This document shows positions 1 to 8,170 of a DNA stretch of 64,000 nt, piece after piece. The notes beneath the pieces were generated by a model. It was not told the DNA's origin, searched no databases, and saw only the letters and a list, made by a program, of their open reading frames with translations. Both the position numbers and the translations under genes were made by a program. Position 1 is the first letter of the stretch; the number at the start of each line of letters is the position of its first letter. Origin of the DNA: an uncultured bacterium (lineage in GTDB: Bacteria > Desulfobacterota > GWC2-55-46); the NCBI GenBank assembly GCA_905339405.1, contig CAJPGC010000014.1, forward strand, positions 1 through 64,000, read 5' to 3'.

Positions 1-1005
<1,005 letters not shown>

Positions 1006-1084
1006 ATATACTTGTACGCCTTGGTTATTGATTCTTTGCGTTTTGTTCGTTACCCTATTTGATTGGAAAGCTCGAATGACGCTT

Positions 1085-1201
1085 TCCCGTGGCCATACCG
1101 AGGAGGTCACACCCGTTCCCATCCCGAACACGGTAGTTAAGCTCCTCAGGGCCGATGGTACTACGTGGGTGACTGCGTGGGAGAGTAGGACGCCGCGGGA
1201 T
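1085..1201 (+). rRNA. rrf: 5S ribosomal RNA
   Basis: tcccgtggccataccgaggaggtcacacccgttcccatcccgaacacggtagttaagctcctcagggccgatggtactacgtgggtgactgcgtgggagagtaggacgccgcggga; terminal stem tcccgtgg/ccgcggga. Confidence 0.96.
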
Positions 1202-1209
1202 TTAAAATA

Positions 1210-1248
1210 AAAGCCCCCAACACGAAAGTGTCGGGGGCTTTTTTTTGC
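1210..1248 (+). terminator. Intrinsic terminator of the rRNA operon
   Basis: aagcccccaacac-gaaa-gtgtcgggggctt followed by a T-run. Confidence 0.9.
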
Positions 1249-1263
1249 CTTGAAACGAAACTA

Positions 1264-1303
1264 AAAAAGCCCCGTCCTATTTTGAGGGCGGGGCTTTTTT
1301 CCT
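1264..1303. terminator. Bidirectional terminator between the rrn operon and the convergent small ORF
   Basis: aaaaaagccccgtcctattttgagggcggggctttttt. Confidence 0.75.
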
Positions 1304-1310
1304 TCTGAGG

Positions 1311-1574
1311 TCAGTGCATCGACTTTATCTGGTCGGGCGTAAACTGGTGCAACTCAACGACCTTTGCCTTGTCCCTCGTGAAATCGGGCACCAGGTTCCT
1401 GGCCTCGTTGACGTCCCTGGCATCCACAATGGCGTAGCCGGTGTGGTCGCCCTGGCCGCAGCCCCAGTAAAACTGTCCAAGGGCCTTCTGGCCTTTCGCG
1501 GAGATCTCGTCAAGTTCCCTCAGACATTCCTGTTTGGTGTGGGGGGATTCGATCAGGTACTTCATACTGTTCAC
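1311..1574 (-). CDS. Small conserved hypothetical protein (87 aa; DUF3303/YCII-like ferredoxin fold suspected)
   Basis: ORF with ggaggtg RBS-like sequence upstream; terminator follows the stop. Confidence 0.6.
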   Translation of the reverse strand: MNSMKYLIESPHTKQECLRELDEISAKGQKALGQFYWGCGQGDHTGYAIVDARDVNEARNLVPDFTRDKAKVVELHQFTPDQIKSMH

Positions 1575-1775
1575 CTCCTTGAGACGAACAATGTTCCGTT
1601 GGGCAACATACTCCTCAAGCCCATCGGAAATCTAATCTGGAAAAACTTCTCTTTAACTTCCATAAATGATTTTTCCCCCGAAAATCGTAAAAGTCAATTC
1701 AGCAAAAAAAGGAAATTCCCGCCTTGTGACTTGCGGCGTTGACTTTGCCCACCGTGTAAAGCTAAAATCCCACGC

Positions 1776-3410
1776 ATGAGAAACCCTTCCAAAGGCACAT
1801 ATTTAGCGCATTTCATAGTCCTCGCGGCAGTCACAGCCGCAGTCCTCCTGCCATTTATCGATAAGGCTTTCCACATGGATGATACACTGTTCCTGTGGAC
1901 CGCGCGCCAGATACTCGAGCGCCCCTGGGATTTCTACGGCTTCCAGGGCAACTGGGACGGCGCTCTCGCGGCTGCCCCGGCGATAATCAAAAACCCGCCG
2001 GTTGCGGCCTATTACCTGGCCCTGGCGGGCTGGTTCGCCGGTTTCAGCGAAAAGGCCTTGCACCTTGCGTTCATCTTCCCGGCGTTTCTCGCCGTCTGGG
2101 GTTCATACGCGCTGGCAAGGCGCATCTGCTTGATGCCGCTACTGGCGGCGCTTCTGGCCCTTGCCACGCCTGCCTTCCTCGTCTCTTCCACGACGCTCAT
2201 GTGCGACGTCGTCATGCTCGCCTTCTGGGTCTGGGCCGTTTTTTTCTGGGTAAAAGGCGTCGAGGACCAGAGCCGCTTTTCCCTGCTTTTCTCAGGCATC
2301 TTGATAGCTCTTGCCAGCCTGACGAAGTACTTCGGGGTAAGCCTTATCCCACTTCTGGCCGTGTACTCCATCCTTAACGGCGGGAAGGGCATAAAAGCGC
2401 TGCCTTTCCTCCTTATCCCGGTCGGCGCGCTCGGCGGCTATCACTTCTACACGCAAATCCTGTACGGCAAGAGTCTTCTGCTTGACGCGTCAGGCTACTC
2501 GGCAGAGATTGCCGGAGGCTCGCAGAGGCTTGACAGGGCTATCGTGTCAGTCATTTTCGCGGGCGGCTGCGTCATAACAGCGCTCTTTTTTATGCCGTCG
2601 GCCCTTGGGATAATGGCCATAATACCAGGGCTTGCGCTGATAGCGGCGGCTGCAGTCTACTTCGTCTCACGCGACTTGTTAGGTGTGGTAGAGCTGTGGA
2701 CGGGCTCTTATGGCTGGGGCTACGTGGCCCAGCTCGCGGTATATGGCGCGGCGGGCATCGGCATACTCGTACTTGCGCTGGTTGATTTCATAAAAAGGCG
2801 GGACTCCTATTCGGTCCTCCTGGGCCTTTGGGTCTTCGGCACGCTCGCGTTCACGATTTTTTTCAACTGGACAGTGAACGGCAGGTCGATTCTGCCCATG
2901 GCCCCGGCGGTTGCCATCCTGCTGGCCAGGGCCGCTGAAGAGACGAGGCCGGGGAAGCTCCGTCTATGGGTACCTGTCGCGCTGGCGCTGGCGGTCTCCC
3001 TCCTGGTCACATGGGCAGACTACAGGCTCGCGAACAGTTCGAGGGACGCCGCCCGTGCGATTACGGCTAAATACTCGAGCGGCCCGGGCAGGCTCTGGTT
3101 CCAGGGGCATTGGGGCTTCCAGTATTACCTTGAGGAGCGGGGCGCGAAAGCTCTCGAATGGAAAGACCTGCGCATTGCTCCGGAAGATACGATAGCCTTC
3201 CCGTTCAACAACTCAGGCTTGAGGCTCATGCCTGCCGACAAGTTCGCCGTCGTCGAAGAGCTCAGGTACACGCCCTCGAACCTGCTTTCGACGATGACGC
3301 TCGGGCCGGGCGCGGGTTTTTACGCGAGCGAATGGGGGCCGCTGCCGTTCATGCTCTTCCCGCAGAATGATGAAAAATACCAGGTCCTCTTCCCGAGGTT
3401 CGCGGAATAA
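1776..3410 (+). CDS. GT39/PMT-type (ArnT-like) integral membrane glycosyltransferase
   Basis: Multi-TM 544-aa protein with early acidic motif in the first loop (AFHMDDTLFLWTARQI), typical of GT-C enzymes. Confidence 0.75.
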   Translation: MRNPSKGTYLAHFIVLAAVTAAVLLPFIDKAFHMDDTLFLWTARQILERPWDFYGFQGNWDGALAAAPAIIKNPPVAAYYLALAGWFAGFSEKALHLAFIFPAFLAVWGSYALARRICLMPLLAALLALATPAFLVSSTTLMCDVVMLAFWVWAVFFWVKGVEDQSRFSLLFSGILIALASLTKYFGVSLIPLLAVYSILNGGKGIKALPFLLIPVGALGGYHFYTQILYGKSLLLDASGYSAEIAGGSQRLDRAIVSVIFAGGCVITALFFMPSALGIMAIIPGLALIAAAAVYFVSRDLLGVVELWTGSYGWGYVAQLAVYGAAGIGILVLALVDFIKRRDSYSVLLGLWVFGTLAFTIFFNWTVNGRSILPMAPAVAILLARAAEETRPGKLRLWVPVALALAVSLLVTWADYRLANSSRDAARAITAKYSSGPGRLWFQGHWGFQYYLEERGAKALEWKDLRIAPEDTIAFPFNNSGLRLMPADKFAVVEELRYTPSNLLSTMTLGPGAGFYASEWGPLPFMLFPQNDEKYQVLFPRFAE

Positions 3411-3411
3411 A

Positions 3412-3440
3412 AAAAGCCCTTCCTGAAAAGTAAGGGCTTT
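3412..3440. terminator. Bidirectional terminator between convergent genes
   Basis: aaagccctt cctgaaaagt aagggcttt. Confidence 0.7.
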
Positions 3441-3469
3441 AGTTTTGCTGGAGAGCAGGTTTCAGCCGG

Positions 3470-3910
3470 TCAGTCTATCTTGTAATGGAGGTAGCATTCG
3501 CCGACCGGGCCGGGCTTTTCGCTGCCGGTTAGCTCGACGCTTTTCTTGAGCCCCTTGCCCATGGCGGATTTCACGAGCTGGCTTATCGGGCAATAGCCCC
3601 TGCCGCCGCTGTTCCTCAAAATCTCGTTTCCCTGGCAGATGTCGCAGCCCTTCACGTATAGCGTCGCCCCGCCGTCCTTGAACGTCAGCTCTGATATGTC
3701 TGCGTATTTGAACGGCCCGGACATCCACTCCTCCAGGGCTTTCTTGAACTCTTCCGTCCCCGAAGGCAGCGCCGACAGCCTCTTTATCCACGCGTTGGCG
3801 AGAAGCGAGCCTATCTTCGCGTTCATCTTCTGGGCGTCTTCGCCCAAAGCGCTGAACACGGCCGCGTGGTAGGCGGCGAAGAACTCCTTTGAGAAATCAT
3901 GGTCGGACAT
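3470..3910 (-). CDS. V4R/4-vinyl-reductase-like small domain protein with Cys motif
   Basis: 146 aa; VKGCDICQG...GRGYCPISQLV...GECYLHYKID resembles V4R-type hydrocarbon-binding proteins. Confidence 0.5.
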   Translation of the reverse strand: MSDHDFSKEFFAAYHAAVFSALGEDAQKMNAKIGSLLANAWIKRLSALPSGTEEFKKALEEWMSGPFKYADISELTFKDGGATLYVKGCDICQGNEILRNSGGRGYCPISQLVKSAMGKGLKKSVELTGSEKPGPVGECYLHYKID

Positions 3911-4093
3911 ACGGTTCCTCCGTATATTGTTAAATAGTTGCGCAATTTCTAAATTATCATTTCTTGTGCCCTCTTGTCAAGGACGGCGGTTGTCTGTCAT
4001 TCTGAGCGGAGCGAAGGATCTCATGTTTTGATAGAGTCTATTAAGGAGAAGGGCAAAGGCTGGGGCTGTGCCCGCCAGCTTGCTTTTAAAAAC

Positions 4094-4258
4094 GGGCATT
4101 GATAATCCCCCTCGGTCCCCCTTTAGAAAAGGGGGAGGAAAATAAAAAAATCTTGTGGGTCTAAAGGAAAGGGTAGTAATTCTTCTCTCCCTCAGGATGT
4201 TGTCCCCCTCTTTTCTAAAGAGGGGCAGGGGAGATTATTTTGAGAGGCGAAAATGCCC
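4094..4258. repeat. MITE-like imperfect inverted repeat (about 165 bp), each arm containing its own small palindrome
   Basis: Left arm gggcatt..gataatccccctcggtccccctttagaaaagggggaggaa; right arm ttgtccccctcttttctaaagaggggcaggggagattatttt..aatgccc is its approximate reverse complement. Confidence 0.7.
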
Positions 4259-4314
4259 TTAATACAGATGGGCTCTGCCGCCATTTTGGGAATCGAAGTC
4301 AAAAGGGATAGCCA

Positions 4315-4665
4315 ATGCGTGTCTGGGACCTGGACCAAAAACTCCTCTGCGACCGCCATCTCCTCGGAGAGCACAACGAGATACATACGATTTGGAGCAT
4401 TATCACAAATAACCTCAAGGGCTTCTCAAACCATCCGGAGACAAACCGATGGAGAGGCAAGCTCAAGGCGCTTTATCTCCGCCATGAGGCAACAGCAAGG
4501 GAGATGGAGAGGCGGGGCTTCAAACACAAGAGCGCTCTCGATGAAAACCTTGTCACAGGCAAGGCCGTCCAGGACGAGTTCAAAGATTCGATAGAAGCGC
4601 AGGAGCGGCTCTTGTCGGATAAAGACCCTGACTGTGCGGAGCGGATAAGAAGAAAAGTTCCATGA
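4315..4665 (+). CDS. Pyrimidine dimer DNA glycosylase / T4 endonuclease V-like protein
   Basis: MRVWDLDQKLLCDRHLLGEHNEIHTIWSIITNNLKGFSNHPETNRWRGKLKALYLRHEATAREMERRGFKHKSALD fits the bacterial endonuclease V/PDG family pattern. Confidence 0.8.
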   Translation: MRVWDLDQKLLCDRHLLGEHNEIHTIWSIITNNLKGFSNHPETNRWRGKLKALYLRHEATAREMERRGFKHKSALDENLVTGKAVQDEFKDSIEAQERLLSDKDPDCAERIRRKVP

Positions 4666-4792
4666 AGAGATTTGTTACGCCCTTCCTTTTAATCCGTTCT
4701 TCTCCTCAAGTGGTTAAGACTCTCTCTGGTTTATCTTTCATTTCAGGATATTTCATGCTAAAAGGTGCTGAATAATCCTGAAAGGCACGACA

Positions 4793-5314
4793 ATGAGGAA
4801 GCTCATCCTGGTAGCCGTTTTAACTCTGTTCGCCCTTGCTGGAAGCGTGTCGGCGCAGGAGCTGGAACAGCAACAGAAACAAAGCGAGGTCCCGCTTCCT
4901 GCGGCATTTGAACCTCGGATCACATTCGGCATCGGCGTTGGTGTGCCTTTCGGCGGCATTGGTGGCAATGTCGAGGCAATGCTCAACAGGTATTTTTCCG
5001 TCTCTCTCGGCATGGGAATAGCGGCTGGCAACCTGGGCTGGGCAGGCGGCATAAAGGCTTACCCCATAGGCAGCGACCAGAAGGTCAGCCCCAGGTTGTC
5101 GGCATATTACGGCACGGTTGCTGTGCTGGATTTTGGAGATCACGAGGAGGTAGACGAGGGCGCGGCATACGGGGTTGGCCTTTCATGGCGAAACCATCCA
5201 AAGACCCGCGTCGAGTTTGACCTGCTTTACATAGATTATGACCCGCCAGCCGGCTTCGTAATGGAAGACGGCAGCGACATCAATTTAATGCTCGGCTACA
5301 GATGGGAGTATTGA
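4793..5314 (+). CDS. Exported outer-membrane beta-barrel-like protein
   Basis: Signal peptide MRKLILVAVLTLFALAGSVSAQ, Gly/aromatic alternation, C-terminal LMLGYRWEY. Confidence 0.65.
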   Translation: MRKLILVAVLTLFALAGSVSAQELEQQQKQSEVPLPAAFEPRITFGIGVGVPFGGIGGNVEAMLNRYFSVSLGMGIAAGNLGWAGGIKAYPIGSDQKVSPRLSAYYGTVAVLDFGDHEEVDEGAAYGVGLSWRNHPKTRVEFDLLYIDYDPPAGFVMEDGSDINLMLGYRWEY

Positions 5315-5353
5315 TCGTAAACGGATTTTGTTGCTACGCTCAAGGGAGTAGAG

Positions 5354-6262
5354 TCAAAACAGCTCCCCCTCCTTCTTCTTCTCCCCTTCAAACCCGAGCC
5401 CCTTCCATTCAGGGTTGAAGCCTTTTAAGAATCTCTTCGCTTTCTCCTTGTCGCTGTTGGCATAGCAGTAGAGGCACCCGTGGGCGCAGGTGTCGTAAGC
5501 GCCAATGTCTATTGCTCGGGCGCAGCCGCAGCCTTCCCTCGTGGGCGCGCTTTTGGCCGACAAGTCCATGTCATTGAAAAGTGCGGCGAGCCTTCCGGCG
5601 TCTATGCATTTGGCCTTTTCGATTTCACCGTCCACAAGGTACTCGTTGCAGCAGGCGATGAGCTTCATGCCGTTTTTTTTCGCTATGGCCGAAAGCCGTC
5701 TTGCGTACTCTTTCTTTTTCTCGATTGTAAGCTCGATGAGCTTGTGGTCGGTATACTTCTCGAAGTTCCGCAGTACCTTCTTATAGGGTTCCATGAAGCT
5801 GAAATAACATTCCGTCGTCTGCCCCTTTAACATCCCTGCCAGCCGGGCGAAGCTCTCCTCATAGGCTTCAAAGGGCAGCCTGTCGGTCACTACGACCGGG
5901 TCGAACCGCCAGACGATATGGTTTGGAGAGTACCTTTTCGATAAGAATCTGAAGTCACGGACGGCGTCGGTCGCCTCGGGGGTGTGCTGTTCGAGGGTTT
6001 TAGGAACCCCGGTTATGGTGAAATGGAAAAAGAGGCCTCGCGCGTGCCTTTCCACCTCTTCTATCCTCCTGAGGAGAGGGCGGAAGTCCTTTGACCACAG
6101 GACAACCGAATGGACGGCCTCCGGCCTGAGGGATACCTCTGAGACCTTCCCTGAGTACGGGTTTTTGACGAGGACAGACCCTTCCTCAAGCCTTTTTATG
6201 AACCAATCGGTAAAAAAGGCGGGTATGTCTGTCCTGCGGCTCGCTGAGATGATCTGTTTCAT
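5354..6262 (-). CDS. DUF1848 family protein (radical-SAM-related)
   Basis: MKQIISASRRTDIPAFFTDWFIKRLEEG...VHSVVLWSKD...; C-terminal Cys cluster GCGCARAIDIGAYDTCAHGCLYCYAN. Confidence 0.85.
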   Translation of the reverse strand: MKQIISASRRTDIPAFFTDWFIKRLEEGSVLVKNPYSGKVSEVSLRPEAVHSVVLWSKDFRPLLRRIEEVERHARGLFFHFTITGVPKTLEQHTPEATDAVRDFRFLSKRYSPNHIVWRFDPVVVTDRLPFEAYEESFARLAGMLKGQTTECYFSFMEPYKKVLRNFEKYTDHKLIELTIEKKKEYARRLSAIAKKNGMKLIACCNEYLVDGEIEKAKCIDAGRLAALFNDMDLSAKSAPTREGCGCARAIDIGAYDTCAHGCLYCYANSDKEKAKRFLKGFNPEWKGLGFEGEKKKEGELF

Positions 6263-6441
6263 GGGTGAAATACTATTTAAGTATTTTACCAGAAGGCCCG
6301 AAAAGTTAGAAGGATATCGGCATTTCCGGTGTGACTTTGCTCACACGCCAAACGCTGTAAATCCCATATTTACCTTGACTTTTCAGGTGATAAGGGATAA
6401 ATTTCAGGTGGAAAAACCTTTTAACTGAAGGGGGCCTTGTA

Positions 6442-7929
6442 ATGGCAAAAAGGATTCTTCTGGCAGACGATTCAATAACCATCCAGAAGGTCATCTCGAT
6501 AACCTTCGCCTCTGAGGACTACGACCTTACGGTCGTGGGCGACGGAGAGGCGGCCATACAGAAGGCCAGGGAATTGAAACCCGACCTTGTCATGGCTGAC
6601 GTGGCAATGCCCGGCAAGACAGGGTACGAGGTCTGCTCTTTCGTCAAGAACGACCCCGGCCTCAAAGGGACCCCGGTCCTTCTTCTTGCCGGGACTTTCG
6701 AGCCGCTCAACAAGGACGAAGCCATAAAGGCCGGAGCCGACGACAGCATAGTAAAGCCATTTGAATCGCAGGAGCTCCTCGACAAGGTGCGCGAGCTCCT
6801 TTCCAGGGCGGCCGGGCCGGAGATGGCCTCGGCGTCCACCAGGGCCGCTTCCGCTCCCGCAGAAGTACAGGCCAGCGACATGTGGGAGGCCGGTGACTTC
6901 CTCACCCTTCCGGACGAATTCGAGGAGAAAAAAGACGACGGTGGCGCTGACCTTGATTTCCTTTCCTCAGGCGCGCTCTTCGAGGCCGACGACCACAAGG
7001 AACTGTCTCTTCCGCACGAGGCCCAGGATTTCACGGACCTCGTCATACAAGATGAGGAATTGAAGCCCATATCGGCGGAACCCGAAGGGCACAAGTTCGA
7101 GCCTCTTTCGACCGAGCACACCTTTGACGCCGGTTTCGACGGCTTCAAGGAAGAGCCCGAGCGGCCCGCCTTTGACTTGAGCGCGTTCGAGCTCAAGGAA
7201 GAGCCCAAAAAAACAGAAGCCTTCGAGGTCGAGTCTTTCGACCTCGAGCCTTTCAGGCCCGAAAAGAAAGATGAGCGCGTAATACAGCCGTGGGAGCTGC
7301 CGGTTGGTGAGGCAAAAATAGAGGAAAAAGAGTTCGCCGAGCCGGACCTCCTCGAGATACCCGAAGAGGTCGTTGACGCGACCCCGAACCCTTTCGCCAG
7401 AGGCGATGAGGCCAGGCAGGCGTTCGACAGGCCGTTCGAAGCTCCGAGGCCGATAAGGGAAGTGATGCAGCCCGAAGCCCCCAAGACCGCCCAGTTCTCC
7501 GAGGAAGAGGTCGCCAAAGCGCTGCAGAGGGCCGCTGACAAGGTCGAGGAGAGGCTAATAGAGGACCTGAACCTCAAGCTCGGCAAGGCCGAATCGAAGG
7601 TCGCCGAGGCGATAGAGCGGGCTGCTGCGCGTGTCGAGGAGAAGCTCAGGGCCGACCTCGGTCAGAAGCTCGAGAAGGTCGACTCGCAGGTGGCGAGGGC
7701 CATCGAGAACACGGTTGCCCGTCTCGAGGAGAGGCTCAAGAGCGAGCTCAGCATAAAGCTGGAGAAATCGCTGGCGATGCCAAAGGAACAGATCGAGGCG
7801 ATCGTGGCCAGGACCTCGAAGCAGGTCGTGGAGCACGTGGCATGGGAGGTGCTCCCGGAGCTTGCAGAGCGTCTCATAAAAACAGAGATAAACAAGGTAA
7901 AGGACGCCTTCATAAGGTCCCGCTCATAA
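6442..7929 (+). CDS. Response regulator with N-terminal receiver domain, long acidic linker and C-terminal amphipathic-helix repeats
   Basis: Receiver hallmarks ILLADDSITIQ, PDLVMADVAMPGKTGYEV, DSIVKPF; C-terminal three-copy 30-aa repeat. Confidence 0.9.
   Translation: MAKRILLADDSITIQKVISITFASEDYDLTVVGDGEAAIQKARELKPDLVMADVAMPGKTGYEVCSFVKNDPGLKGTPVLLLAGTFEPLNKDEAIKAGADDSIVKPFESQELLDKVRELLSRAAGPEMASASTRAASAPAEVQASDMWEAGDFLTLPDEFEEKKDDGGADLDFLSSGALFEADDHKELSLPHEAQDFTDLVIQDEELKPISAEPEGHKFEPLSTEHTFDAGFDGFKEEPERPAFDLSAFELKEEPKKTEAFEVESFDLEPFRPEKKDERVIQPWELPVGEAKIEEKEFAEPDLLEIPEEVVDATPNPFARGDEARQAFDRPFEAPRPIREVMQPEAPKTAQFSEEEVAKALQRAADKVEERLIEDLNLKLGKAESKVAEAIERAAARVEEKLRADLGQKLEKVDSQVARAIENTVARLEERLKSELSIKLEKSLAMPKEQIEAIVARTSKQVVEHVAWEVLPELAERLIKTEINKVKDAFIRSRS
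7510..7779 (+). repeat. Three tandem 90-bp/30-aa coding repeats
   Basis: VAKALQRAADKVEERLIEDLNLKLGKAESK / VAEAIERAAARVEEKLRADLGQKLEKVDSQ / VARAIENTVARLEERLKSELSIKLEKSLAM at 7510-7599, 7600-7689, 7690-7779. Confidence 0.9.
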
Positions 7930-7947
7930 AGATAAAGGTCCGCTCAT

Positions 7948-7984
7948 AATTCTCTGCCTCTTCAAGGGGGCAGAGAATTTTTTT
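7948..7984 (+). terminator. Intrinsic terminator downstream of the response regulator gene
   Basis: aattctctgcc tcttcaagg gggcagagaatttttttg. Confidence 0.85.
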
Positions 7985-8017
7985 GTTTTTTTTGGCTCAA
8001 AACCAACATATAATCAA

Positions 8018-8136
8018 ATGATTATCCGCTGAAAAATACCTGGCGTATGCCCGGACAGCCCGGTTCCCGGGCGGATAGTATTACTTTTACGCGTTACGCC
8101 TGCTACCCTGGACATTCAATCCAGGGTAGTCTTTTT
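8018..8136 (+). ncRNA. Putative structured leader RNA or small RNA upstream of valS, ending in a terminator-like hairpin
   Basis: TATAAT at 8009-8014; outer stem tatccgc...gcggata; final hairpin ctaccctgga-cattcaa-tccagggtag followed by tcttttta (8103-8136). Confidence 0.4.
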
Positions 8137-8170
8137 ACACCCAATAAAAAAACAGGTCTGGAAAGCCGAC

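Noticed and set aside
1776-3410. Additional member of the TMTC-like array
   Set aside because: It is a GT-C protein but lacks TPRs and fits GT39/ArnT better; it is also 28 kb away.
6519-7586. 355-aa minus-strand ORF antisense to the response regulator
   Set aside because: Ser-rich low-complexity translation mirroring GC-skewed codons of the real gene; same-strand receiver motifs are clear.
7916-7949. Short direct repeat ggtc(c)cgctcataa across the response regulator stop codon
   Set aside because: Only about 13 bp, two copies; probably a local slippage duplication.
8018-8170. T-box riboswitch controlling valS
   Set aside because: No T-box core sequence or specifier loop architecture seen.
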